A stretch of DNA of 14,435 nt from JBGZEX01 sp041846495 (GTDB lineage: Bacteria > Bacteroidota > Bacteroidia > Bacteroidales > Marinifilaceae): positions 1 through 14,435 of the forward strand of contig JBGZEX010000016.1 in the NCBI GenBank assembly GCA_041846495.1. Reading direction: 5' to 3'. The notes beneath the pieces are model-generated. The model had not been told where the DNA came from. It did no database searches and was given only the letters and a program-made list of their open reading frames with translations. Below, piece by piece: positions 1 to 7,977 of the stretch. The stretch's first letter is position 1. Each line of letters opens with the position of its first letter. A program made the position numbers and the translations under genes.

Positions 1-318
1 AAATTTGGCGAGAGATTTAAGTTGTTGTAATTTTACGCTCGTCGCGACGGGTGGTCCCGCCCCTTGGCGCTGGCCGCTCCCCGACCGATGAGTTTTCTAT
101 AGAGAAATAATGCGTGACACAGTTTATTTTACACTACCATTTAAAAATACGGGAATTCTTTTTAAACCCCTTGATTCAATTTACACAATATATCAGGTCA
201 TAGCCTGAAAAACATCATTATATGCTGATATAAAACGGGATTCTACATAACGGCAATAGCCACATCCTCCGATACGGATTAACTCCGGCCGTATGCCATA
301 AGAAAATCGAGAAAACGA
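1..318. other. Intergenic region with a GC-rich patch
   Basis: No gene is recognised in this stretch, which lies downstream of the minus-strand envelope operon. Bases 37-86 are about 80% G+C (40 of 50 by hand count), far above the AT-rich surroundings. They contain the perfect palindrome GTCGCGAC (41-48) and a short hairpin (46-61, loop tggt) that pairs better as minus-strand RNA. Plus frame 1 closes at a TAA (28-30) and could be the last codons of a gene entering from the left, but nine residues are too few to judge. From about 100 to 318 the DNA is AT-rich with no open frame of note. Identity of the patch is unknown: it could be part of a structured RNA, a terminator or a repeat unit. Confidence 0.6.
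272..294 (-). terminator. Weak candidate terminator hairpin after the envelope operon
   Basis: ATACGG (272-277) pairs with CCGTAT (289-294) around an 11-base loop, about 25 bases past the stop of the outer-membrane protein gene. No run of T follows on the minus strand, so a classical intrinsic terminator is not shown. It may only be a processing or stability hairpin. Confidence 0.2.
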
Positions 319-2256
319 CTATTCGTAAGGGACAGCTCGCGGTTTACGGACCCGATAGTCCAAAAAACGACTTTCCTCCCGACGCATAATTCGGAACTTA
401 TATTGTCCCAATTTGTCCGGAAGATAAGGATAATAAGCGAACTTCAAACTTATATCCCTTATTATCAGATTATTATTTCTGAAATTAAGCCGTATCCCCA
501 TTCCGGAATAAATCGTCGAACGCAACAAAGATTCGTTCTCTTTGGCTATCATCCCTATATCCAAAAAGCTATTCATCGTCATTCTGAATCCGCGCTTAAT
601 AAAAGGGAAAAACAAAGTCGAAGATATATTTCCCGTTATTTTTTTATGTCCCTTCACATTCTCCGCCGGGAAACCGAAAATATCGTAATTTCTAAAATAT
701 ATCAAATCGTCCACATAACGTTTAATTCCTCGAGTATAATTGAGATTCACGAAAAAACGCGCTTTGCAACTCCCCACATCGAACAATTGACTGAAATGAT
801 TAAAACCGAATTTCAATACGCCCTGTCCTATGTTTCTGCTCGAAAAATACATGCATGCTCCCATATAAAAGGAATAAAATTTCCGACTGCGTTTTTCATA
901 AGCCGAATAACTCCCCGTCAAACCGGCATATCCCATTTCTTTAAATTCGTTATACTCCCCTCCTCCGGTTGCAGAGAACGAGAAACCCGTCGGAATATCC
1001 TCGATTCTACCAAAATCGTAAATAAAATTCGCTTTATAATACTTCAACTTATTATAAGTAAGCGATACATAATAGTTCGCTCGATTCGAATACAGCAGAT
1101 TCGAATCCAATTTTATTCGAGGTCGATCTTCGAATTTCGTAATTAAAAAACGTCCGATAAAATATATATTCTGATTATAGGAATAACGCGGTTTCAGCAT
1201 AAAAGAACGTCCCGCCCAAAAATCCCAAGAACTATAATCAAACAACTGTTTTACTTTAAGACTGTAACGATCGGGGAGCCTGTCCGCATAATACACTCGA
1301 TTATACTCGATGCCGCCCCCCCATTTTATAAAACTGGAAATAAACGAACGTTCCGCCCCTACGGATATTATTTTTTCCTGAAAATCATTCTTATAAAAAA
1401 AAGAGCCCGTTATATGTTTGATAAACAAATTCGTAATATTATAAGAAAAACGATTCCCCCAAGCCTTGTCTTTATTATGGTCGAGACTCAATCGATAGGC
1501 TATATGATGTCCGCGACCCAAGAAATTACTATTACTCACCTCAATATCAAAGGAATTCGCCATATTGGAGGCAATCGTACCCCTCCATGCAAACTCATCT
1601 TGAACGATCAATAGCAAATCGACGAGAGCATTGTTGCCTTCCACGGCAACGGGAATCAACAGGGCATCTTCCACATAAGACAAATCCTTCAACAATATTT
1701 CATTCTGAACGAGTTCAAAAGGACGCAATTGATCCCCTACCTTGAACGTAAGTTGATTTTTTATGACATTTTCATTCGAAGGTATATGTATACGATTGGC
1801 TATTTTCTCCAAAAAACCGAGAGAATCTTTAATCGGTGCATTATAATCAATAACTCCGTTTCCATAAGGCGGAAGAATCCTCACGTCTATTTTCCGGATA
1901 AACTTATTTTTATAATATTCGAAACGCTCCTGACTGTTTACACTGGTCAACACTTCCATTTTCGAATCGGTATGTCGAAATACGATGTCGTATAAAAAAC
2001 GCAATAATTTGTTTCGTTTCGAGAACTCCTTTATCTCCACATATTCATATTTCAAATAATCTCCGATAAGGCTGTCGTGTTGCCAATAAATCGAATCCGT
2101 CAATACGGTCTCTCCTACGTTTCGGACGGAATCCGCCGTCGTAAATTTCAGGCATTCGGAAGATTTATCAAGATTCCCGTAGGAATAAGAAATCCCTATA
2201 AAAAAAAGCAATACGAAAAATACGCCCCCCGCATACGCATTGAAATCATACTTCAT
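319..2256 (-). CDS. Omp85/BamA-TamA-like outer-membrane barrel protein
   Basis: A 645-residue protein predicted to sit in the outer membrane. An N-terminal hydrophobic stretch (about 11-24) looks like a signal peptide. Residues about 118-222 resemble one POTRA unit: a beta strand near 120-127, the FKVGD...LRP segment at 171-179, a helix, then a strand rich in V/L/I ending near QDEF. From about 225 to 630 there are alternating aromatic and polar strands typical of a beta barrel. The family inserts or translocates proteins or lipids in the outer membrane; the substrate here is unknown. The start codon overlaps the apbE stop by four bases (ATGA), so it is the last gene of the patatin-apbE operon. 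Odd point: the protein does not end on the aromatic residue usual for barrel C-termini but carries a basic tail ending in PYE. The exact subfamily was not recognised. Confidence 0.75.
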   Translation of the reverse strand: MKYDFNAYAGGVFFVLLFFIGISYSYGNLDKSSECLKFTTADSVRNVGETVLTDSIYWQHDSLIGDYLKYEYVEIKEFSKRNKLLRFLYDIVFRHTDSKMEVLTSVNSQERFEYYKNKFIRKIDVRILPPYGNGVIDYNAPIKDSLGFLEKIANRIHIPSNENVIKNQLTFKVGDQLRPFELVQNEILLKDLSYVEDALLIPVAVEGNNALVDLLLIVQDEFAWRGTIASNMANSFDIEVSNSNFLGRGHHIAYRLSLDHNKDKAWGNRFSYNITNLFIKHITGSFFYKNDFQEKIISVGAERSFISSFIKWGGGIEYNRVYYADRLPDRYSLKVKQLFDYSSWDFWAGRSFMLKPRYSYNQNIYFIGRFLITKFEDRPRIKLDSNLLYSNRANYYVSLTYNKLKYYKANFIYDFGRIEDIPTGFSFSATGGGEYNEFKEMGYAGLTGSYSAYEKRSRKFYSFYMGACMYFSSRNIGQGVLKFGFNHFSQLFDVGSCKARFFVNLNYTRGIKRYVDDLIYFRNYDIFGFPAENVKGHKKITGNISSTLFFPFIKRGFRMTMNSFLDIGMIAKENESLLRSTIYSGMGIRLNFRNNNLIIRDISLKFAYYPYLPDKLGQYKFRIMRREESRFLDYRVRKPRAVPYE

Positions 2257-3233
2257 TCGAGTTTCAATTTTTCAAAACCTTCGGTATTCCAATATTTCAT
2301 CTCATCATTCTCTTTATATATAAGGAAGGCCTCAAGCTCTTTTTTCTCTTTCAATAATTGTTTTGTCTTTTCAAAACCAAGCACCATAAAAGCCGTTGCA
2401 TATACATCGGCCTCCATACAGGTAGGAGCATATACCGAAGCACTTAGAATATCGCTCTCAAAGGGATATCCTGTCTTGGGATTTATCGTATGCACATAAC
2501 GTTTATTATTCTTAACATAAAAATTCCGGTAATTTCCGGAAGTTGCCATCGCCCCTTCGTCAAATCGCACACTCATCGTTATTTCCCGATTCAAAATATT
2601 ATTCTCCAAAGGTTTATCTATACCTATTTTCCACATCTTCCCTTCTTTATTATGTCCTTTCACCCGCAACTCCCCTCCCACTTCGATCAAATAATCGGTT
2701 ATTCCTTTGGAATCTAAAAATTCGGCAACCACATCCACACCCAACCCTTTTGCTATGCCGCTCGCATCCAGTCTCACCCCCGGCAACCTTTTATAAAGCG
2801 TATCATTACGGGTATAGAGTTTATCCATTCCCACAAAATTCATCAAAGAATCTATATAAAGAGAATCCCGTCTTCCCTCTTCCCGATAACCGAAGCCCCA
2901 AACATTAATCAAAGGAGCCACGGTAATATCGAAAGCTCCCCGGGTTATTTCGTGCGCCTCGAGGGCCTTTTCATACATTCGTACAAATAGAGGACTCATG
3001 GCTATCGACATTCCGTCATTAAAACGGGAAATCTCCGAATCGGGATTAAACATCGACAAAACTTCGTTAAGCCGCTCCAATTCTTTGCGTATATCATGTC
3101 TTAAATCCGTATCCGACAAATAGGTAATATGAAAAAAAGTCCCGTATATACCTCCTGAAATTTTCTTATAATTCGGACTGCAACTCCATGTAAAAACCGA
3201 ACACAACACCCATAAAACGATATGTTTCCCCAT
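2253..3233 (-). CDS. apbE: FAD:protein FMN transferase, ApbE family lipoprotein
   Basis: A 326-residue enzyme, usual length for ApbE, which transfers FMN from FAD onto a Ser/Thr of a target flavoprotein outside the cytoplasm. It begins with a hydrophobic segment and a cysteine at residue 18 (TWSC), a loose Bacteroidetes-type lipobox, suggesting lipid anchoring. Family motifs in order: SEISRFN (66-72), AFDITVAPL (100-108), LDASGIAKG (155-163), the glycine-rich EVGGELR (184-190), ATSGNYRNF (230-238), the HTINPKTG loop (248-255) and the Mg-site region EADVYAT (274-280) with D276 and T280. It sits 20 bases after the patatin gene and overlaps the next gene by four bases. No Rnf or Nqr subunit, the usual substrates, is nearby, and I saw no obvious flavinylation motif in the neighbouring products, so its target probably lies elsewhere. 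Family call is firm; the target is unknown. Confidence 0.93.
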   Translation of the reverse strand: MGKHIVLWVLCSVFTWSCSPNYKKISGGIYGTFFHITYLSDTDLRHDIRKELERLNEVLSMFNPDSEISRFNDGMSIAMSPLFVRMYEKALEAHEITRGAFDITVAPLINVWGFGYREEGRRDSLYIDSLMNFVGMDKLYTRNDTLYKRLPGVRLDASGIAKGLGVDVVAEFLDSKGITDYLIEVGGELRVKGHNKEGKMWKIGIDKPLENNILNREITMSVRFDEGAMATSGNYRNFYVKNNKRYVHTINPKTGYPFESDILSASVYAPTCMEADVYATAFMVLGFEKTKQLLKEKKELEAFLIYKENDEMKYWNTEGFEKLKLE

Positions 3234-3253
3234 TGCCGGTATCTATAAATCAA

Positions 3254-5446
3254 TTAAAAATAATATCCTAAATTAAAATACAAACGCACTTTCTTATCGT
3301 TATCCGATAAGGTGAATTTTACATCGATCGGCCCGATAGGGCTATCGTACGAATATCCTATTCCTCCTCCGAAAATAGAACGGGAAAAAGAAAACACATC
3401 AAAAAAATTGTCATCGTGAAATCCCAAATTGGACAACAACAGCACATAATGTTTCGAACCGATAAAATATCTGAAATTCAAACCGAATCTTAAAAAGGTA
3501 TTATCAACGTATTCCGTCCCGCTAACACCGTAAAACGAGAGTTGCTGATTAAAACTATGTCCGTCATAAAAATGCCCTATAAAATTCCGAAAGGAATAAG
3601 AAAACTCCTTCCCCATCAATATTCTTCCGGTAACGGAAGGAATAACGTATACTCGACGGGTTATACGCAAAGGTTTTTCGTAATCGAATACCATACTCGA
3701 AAAAGGAGAGACCTTATCGTAGGCATAAAAATTATCCGTATGCAAAGTATAAGACATGCTTAAAAAACTTCCTTTCGAAGGATAATATCTTTTATCATAA
3801 CTTTCATAAATCATTTTAGCATAATAAGATATCAAACCTTCATTTTTTATGGACGGGAAATCCCTGGTCTTCGATAATATGGAACGGTATTTAAAATATT
3901 CGTATTTCAAACCGAAGGACATACTCAAATTCCGGACATAAAAATCCAACAAATTAAGTCCGATCATATGATAATCCTGATCCATATTCATCATCTTCGC
4001 TCCCTCTTGATAGATATTCAAATCCGTATAACGATACATATAGGACAATTTTCCGTTCAACGCAAATATATTTCCCAAAGAAAAATCCAAACGCACATAA
4101 GGCGTTTTACTCAATCTGCCCGTAAACGTAAAAGTAGAACGGGCGGAAGCGCCCAACTTAAGTTCGGTATTCAATAAAAGCGCCGCATTATTATCATTAT
4201 CGAACCTAAAACCCATATTGAGATTATTCCCTACACGGGGAGTCAATTCCAAATTCAAAATAAATCCATCCTTTTCATTATCGAGACTCGAATATACACT
4301 CTCGAACAAACCCGTTCCGTAAATAGAGAAGACCTTGTCCCGTATATCTTTTTTCGTCAACAAAGAATCCTGCACATTTATTCTTTTCAATATCCATCTA
4401 CTGTCATTTTTGGATATACCTTTAATATTTATTTTATTAATATTAAAAGTATCCATTTTTATATACGGATTATGAACCTTGAAACGATAGTCCATATCCC
4501 TTATCCCCATTCCTTCTTTCAATGCGATTATTTCATCCCACATGGAACGTCCCGCCCGTTCTCCCCGAACCAACAGCGAATCTATGGCGACCTTATCGAA
4601 ACTGGCCGCCGTATAAGGCGATATGTCCGGTTTTATATACAAATCCACAAGAGAACGATTTTTCTGATAGGTGGGCAAACCGATGATATTGGTCAATTGC
4701 TGAACGATACCGATAACGGAGGTCATATCTTCCATAGCCTTCAAACCCTCCGACACATCGACTCCAATTACGATATCCGCCCCCATTTCTTTCACCACAT
4801 CTACAGGAAAATTATTCGCGATTCCTCCGTCGACCAGCAACATGGAATCTCGCACAATCGGAGTAAATACGCCGGGTATCGCCATACTCGTGCGCATAGC
4901 CAACGGCAAATTTCCTTCTTTCAACACCACAGGCTTTCCGCTAACCAAATCCGCCGCGACACAAGCAAAAGGGAAAGGCAAATCCTTAAAACAAATACTA
5001 TCGTGATAACCCAAGGTTAAATCCAAAAACAAATTATATATATTCTGACCGCTAATAGCTCCCGAAGGTAACGTCACCTTTCCTTTTTTAAAAAAAGGAA
5101 AGGATAAAAGAATGCGACTATCCAAGTCCTTTTGATAAACGGAAATATAATCTCGCCTCACTTTATCGCTCAAAAGGAAAGACCAATCCTGGATTCTCAC
5201 AAGAGAATCCAATGTTTTGGCATCGTATCCGATGGAGTATAAGCCTCCGACAATGGCTCCCATACTGGTTCCCACAATATAATCTATTGGAATTCCGGCT
5301 TCTTCCAAAACTTTAAGCACCCCGACATGCGCAACACCTTTAGCCCCTCCTCCACTCAAAACGAGTCCTATTTTTTTTCGTTCTTGCCCCATAGCGACAG
5401 CCCCTATCAAATAAAAGACCAATAAAATACACAGCGTTTTTTTCAT
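3254..5446 (-). CDS. Patatin-like phospholipase with POTRA and outer-membrane barrel (type Vd-like)
   Basis: A 730-residue exported protein, close to the length I recall for PlpD-type (type Vd) autotransporters. Residues 1-20 form a signal peptide (ending AMGQ). The patatin domain (about 25-320) has the oxyanion glycines SGGGAKG (31-37), the nucleophile elbow GTSMG with S61, and the DGG motif with D206, so the Ser-Asp dyad is complete and lipid acyl hydrolase activity is expected. A POTRA unit follows (about 334-402, from INKINIKG to LNLELTP), then a C-terminal barrel (about 403-730) ending in the aromatic GYYF typical of outer-membrane barrels. It is the first gene of the operon, with its ATG about 27 bases downstream of a minus-strand -7 box. 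Whether the lipase domain faces the periplasm or the outside cannot be told from sequence. Domain assignment is firm; the substrate is not known. Confidence 0.93.
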   Translation of the reverse strand: MKKTLCILLVFYLIGAVAMGQERKKIGLVLSGGGAKGVAHVGVLKVLEEAGIPIDYIVGTSMGAIVGGLYSIGYDAKTLDSLVRIQDWSFLLSDKVRRDYISVYQKDLDSRILLSFPFFKKGKVTLPSGAISGQNIYNLFLDLTLGYHDSICFKDLPFPFACVAADLVSGKPVVLKEGNLPLAMRTSMAIPGVFTPIVRDSMLLVDGGIANNFPVDVVKEMGADIVIGVDVSEGLKAMEDMTSVIGIVQQLTNIIGLPTYQKNRSLVDLYIKPDISPYTAASFDKVAIDSLLVRGERAGRSMWDEIIALKEGMGIRDMDYRFKVHNPYIKMDTFNINKINIKGISKNDSRWILKRINVQDSLLTKKDIRDKVFSIYGTGLFESVYSSLDNEKDGFILNLELTPRVGNNLNMGFRFDNDNNAALLLNTELKLGASARSTFTFTGRLSKTPYVRLDFSLGNIFALNGKLSYMYRYTDLNIYQEGAKMMNMDQDYHMIGLNLLDFYVRNLSMSFGLKYEYFKYRSILSKTRDFPSIKNEGLISYYAKMIYESYDKRYYPSKGSFLSMSYTLHTDNFYAYDKVSPFSSMVFDYEKPLRITRRVYVIPSVTGRILMGKEFSYSFRNFIGHFYDGHSFNQQLSFYGVSGTEYVDNTFLRFGLNFRYFIGSKHYVLLLSNLGFHDDNFFDVFSFSRSIFGGGIGYSYDSPIGPIDVKFTLSDNDKKVRLYFNLGYYF

Positions 5447-5472
5447 ATTTCCATATAAGCATCGTACAATAG

Positions 5473-5480
5473 CAAAGATA
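5473..5480 (-). promoter_or_regulatory. Bacteroidetes -7 box for the patatin-apbE-OMP operon
   Basis: On the minus strand the bases read TATCTTTG, an exact match to the TAnnTTTG -7 consensus of Bacteroidetes primary-sigma promoters. It lies 26 bases upstream of the patatin ATG, giving a short leader of about 20 bases. No clear TTTG -33 element is present at the expected spacing. Confidence 0.5.
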
Positions 5481-5544
5481 ATTTTATTTGCGAAAAATTT
5501 AAATATAAAAACCGAAAACTTACCGCTTATTTTATTAAATTCCG

Positions 5545-5552
5545 TAAATTTG
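5545..5552 (+). promoter_or_regulatory. Bacteroidetes -7 box for the response regulator-hydF operon
   Basis: TAAATTTG matches the TAnnTTTG -7 consensus exactly and lies 26 bases before the regulator ATG. The -33 position (about 5520-5525) has no good TTTG. Together with the minus-strand box at 5473-5480 it makes the 132-base gap a divergent promoter region. Confidence 0.5.
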
Positions 5553-5578
5553 TAATAGCTAACGGTAAATGCGATTTT

Positions 5579-6730
5579 ATGTCAAAAATTTTGGTTATAG
5601 ATGATGAGAGGAGTATTCGGAATTCCATAAAAGATATCTTAGAATTCGAAGGATACGACGTACTTTTAGCCAAAGACGGTTTGGAGGGAATTATCGCAGC
5701 TAAAACAGAAAATCCCGATGTGGTATTCTGCGATATAAAAATGCCTAAAATGGAAGGAATCGAAGTATTGGAAAAGATAAAAAAAATCACCCCTCAAATG
5801 CCGGTAATTATGATTTCCGGACACGGGACCATAGAAACGGCTATAGAAACCATTAAAATGGGTGCTTACGATTTTATTGAAAAACCTTTGGACCTCAATC
5901 GTATTCTCATATCCATACGCAATGCACTCGAAAAATCGAATCTTGTAAAAGAAACGCATCATCTCAAAAACGAGGTATCTAAAAAATACAATATTATCGG
6001 GAGTTCTCCGGCGGTAAAACAAGTTGTCGAAATGATAGACAAAGTGGCCGTATCCGATGCCCGGGTATTGATAACCGGAGACAACGGCACAGGCAAAGAA
6101 CTCGTAGCCCGACAACTCCATCAAAAAAGCAATCGAAATACCTCTCCTTTCATAGAAGTAAATTGTGCCGCCATTCCGTCGGAGCTAATAGAAAGCGAAC
6201 TTTTCGGACATGAGAAAGGTTCCTTCACCTCCGCCATAAAACAAAAAAAGGGAAAATTCGAACTCGCCCATCAAGGTACGCTTTTTTTAGACGAAATCGG
6301 AGATATGAGCTTAGCAGCCCAAGCCAAGGTATTAAGAGCGCTGCAGGAAAATAAAATCAATCGTATCGGGAGCGATACGGATATCAACGTAGACGTAAGA
6401 ATAATTGCGGCTACCAACAAAGATTTAAAAGAAGAAATCAAAAAAGGAAATTTCAGAGAAGACCTTTACCATCGGATCGGAGTCATCATCATTCATGTTC
6501 CTTCGTTAAAAGAAAGGAAAGAAGACATCAAAGAATTAGCCGAATATTTCATAGCCGAAATATGTAATGAGATGGGAATCAGCATTAAAAAACTAAGTCA
6601 AGGAGCTTTAAAACAACTCGAGACTTACGAATGGAGCGGAAATGTGAGAGAACTTCGAAATGTAATCGAACGTTTAATCATTCTCGCCGGGAAAACAATA
6701 AACGAAACCGATGTCATTAAATATAAATAA
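5579..6730 (+). CDS. Sigma-54-type response regulator without a DNA-binding domain
   Basis: A 383-residue NtrC-like protein. Receiver domain (1-115): acidic pair D8-D9, phospho-acceptor D52, switch S80 and K102. AAA+ domain (about 138-370): Walker A GDNGTGKE (167-174), the sigma-54-contact loop reading GSFTSA (214-219) where GAFTGA is usual, Walker B TLFLDEIGD (234-242), AATN (277-280), the probable arginine finger R293 in NFREDLYHR, and sensor II WSGNVREL (352-359). The chain ends 24 residues after that motif, so the Fis-type helix-turn-helix of normal NtrC proteins (about 450 residues or more) is absent. Helicobacter FlgR is a known regulator of this HTH-less kind. The expected role is to drive sigma-54 open-complex formation when phosphorylated, perhaps from solution. 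No histidine kinase is encoded here. The stop overlaps the hydF start (TAATG), so the two are translationally coupled. Confidence 0.9.
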   Translation: MSKILVIDDERSIRNSIKDILEFEGYDVLLAKDGLEGIIAAKTENPDVVFCDIKMPKMEGIEVLEKIKKITPQMPVIMISGHGTIETAIETIKMGAYDFIEKPLDLNRILISIRNALEKSNLVKETHHLKNEVSKKYNIIGSSPAVKQVVEMIDKVAVSDARVLITGDNGTGKELVARQLHQKSNRNTSPFIEVNCAAIPSELIESELFGHEKGSFTSAIKQKKGKFELAHQGTLFLDEIGDMSLAAQAKVLRALQENKINRIGSDTDINVDVRIIAATNKDLKEEIKKGNFREDLYHRIGVIIIHVPSLKERKEDIKELAEYFIAEICNEMGISIKKLSQGALKQLETYEWSGNVRELRNVIERLIILAGKTINETDVIKYK

Positions 6731-7908
6731 TGGACAAAATTCACGTTCTTTTACTCGGAGAAAGAAATGTAGGTAAAAGTTCGATAATGAACCGCCTTAT
6801 CGGAGAAGACATATCGATTGTATCCGATATTGCCGGAACGACTACCGATCCCGTCAAAAAAAGCTTCGAAATCCCGGGGATAGCGACGCTCGTCTTTACG
6901 GATACCGCAGGAATCGACGACAGCGGCGATATCGGACAAAAGCGGGTCGATCGCAGTATGCAAATGATCGAACGTTCGGATATTGTCATATATGTGATAA
7001 GTCGAAATTTTATTTCTTCCCGAGGCAGGGAATTGCTAAACCTTTTGAGAACAGAGGATAAGCCGTTTTTTATCATATACAACAAAACAGATGCCCATCC
7101 CGTTCTTCCGGAATTCATCAAACAAACGGAAAAGGCCTACGGTAAGCCGGTTATCGAGTATTCCGCTTTAAAATCTCCCCATACGGAAGATATCATTAAA
7201 ACCCTTATTCGCCATATCCCTAAAAAAAATACCCGCAATATAGTAGAGGGTATCGTATATCCGAAAAAACACATACTCATAGTCGCTCCAATCGATGCGG
7301 GTGCTCCGTGCGATCGATTAATCCTGCCTCAGGTAATGACGATACGACATATTCTCGATAAAAATGCCATCCCCACCTTAGTACAACCCTGCGAATTAGA
7401 GGATTTTATGCAAACATCCCGGCATCCGGATTTGGTTATCACAGACAGTCAGGTTTTTAAATTCGTTGCCGAACGGATTCCGAACACCATTCCCCTTACG
7501 AGCTTCAGCATATTAATGGCAAGATACAAAGGCGATTTCGAGGCTTATATCAAAGGTTCCTCACATATCGAGCATCTAAAAACGGGAGACAGAATCCTTA
7601 TACTCGAATCCTGTTCCCATCACACTTCATGCGAGGATATCGGAAGATACAAACTTCCACAAATGCTTCGCAAATATAGCGGGAAAGAACTCGAATTCGA
7701 TTTCATATCCGGACTCTGTCCCCTGCCGTCGCCTTTGAAGCGATACGCCATGGCCATACAATGCGGAGGATGCATGGTAACGGCTAATCAGCTGAACAAT
7801 AGAATAAAAACCTTAACGAATGCCGGTATTCCCATATCGAACTACGGCATGGTCATCGCTTGGATAAACGGAATTTTTCAACGAGCCGTCCGTCCTTTTT
7901 ATACATAA
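6730..7908 (+). CDS. hydF: [FeFe]-hydrogenase H-cluster maturation GTPase HydF
   Basis: A 392-residue cytoplasmic scaffold GTPase, normal length for HydF, which with HydE and HydG assembles the 2Fe subcluster and delivers it to [FeFe] hydrogenase. GTPase motifs: G1 GERNVGKSS (10-18), the GTTTD switch (36-40), G3 DTAG (58-61), G4 NKTD (118-121). The dimerisation domain follows (about 178-280). The C-terminal cluster domain has CSH (295-297) and CGGC (345-348). The family motif is CxH-x44-53-HCxxC; the spacing fits, but the residue before CGGC is Gln344 rather than His. The gene starts on the last base of the upstream regulator's stop codon (TAATG). No hydE, hydG or hydrogenase subunit lies in the window, so hydF is separated from its usual partners. 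The call is firm. Confidence 0.95.
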   Translation: MDKIHVLLLGERNVGKSSIMNRLIGEDISIVSDIAGTTTDPVKKSFEIPGIATLVFTDTAGIDDSGDIGQKRVDRSMQMIERSDIVIYVISRNFISSRGRELLNLLRTEDKPFFIIYNKTDAHPVLPEFIKQTEKAYGKPVIEYSALKSPHTEDIIKTLIRHIPKKNTRNIVEGIVYPKKHILIVAPIDAGAPCDRLILPQVMTIRHILDKNAIPTLVQPCELEDFMQTSRHPDLVITDSQVFKFVAERIPNTIPLTSFSILMARYKGDFEAYIKGSSHIEHLKTGDRILILESCSHHTSCEDIGRYKLPQMLRKYSGKELEFDFISGLCPLPSPLKRYAMAIQCGGCMVTANQLNNRIKTLTNAGIPISNYGMVIAWINGIFQRAVRPFYT

Positions 7909-7943
7909 TAATTTATCCTTTCTGTCCCCTTTAATTCATTCTA

Positions 7944-7977
7944 TTTGCTTATCCCATAAAATAAAATATTATATTTG
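7944..7977 (+). promoter_or_regulatory. Candidate Bacteroidetes promoter for the M64 protease-NfeD operon
   Basis: A -7 box TATATTTG (7970-7977) matches TAnnTTTG exactly, and a TTTG (7944-7947) lies 22 bases upstream as a possible -33 element, slightly wider than the usual spacing of about 19-21. Transcription would start near 7984, leaving an AT-rich leader of roughly 80 bases before the ATG at 8066; the leader holds the palindrome AAATCGATTT (8023-8032). Confidence 0.55.

Noticed and set aside
1..91. Possible partial gene through the GC-rich patch (open in plus frame 2 and in one minus frame)
   Set aside because: Neither frame has a start codon in the window, and the translations look unlike a folded protein; about 30 codons are too few to support a call.
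193..208. Hairpin TCAGG/CCTGA as a terminator
   Set aside because: Only five base pairs, no T-run on either strand and more than 100 bases past the operon end.
403..1146. Long open frame on the plus strand inside the outer-membrane protein gene
   Set aside because: It is antisense to a gene with a clear signal peptide, POTRA and barrel pattern; its own product is rich in I, R and H with no recognisable domain, typical of a shadow frame.
5447..5578. Sigma-54 (-24/-12) promoter upstream of the sigma-54-type regulator
   Set aside because: No GG-N10-GC pattern resembling TGGCAC-N5-TTGC was found on either strand of this gap by eye.
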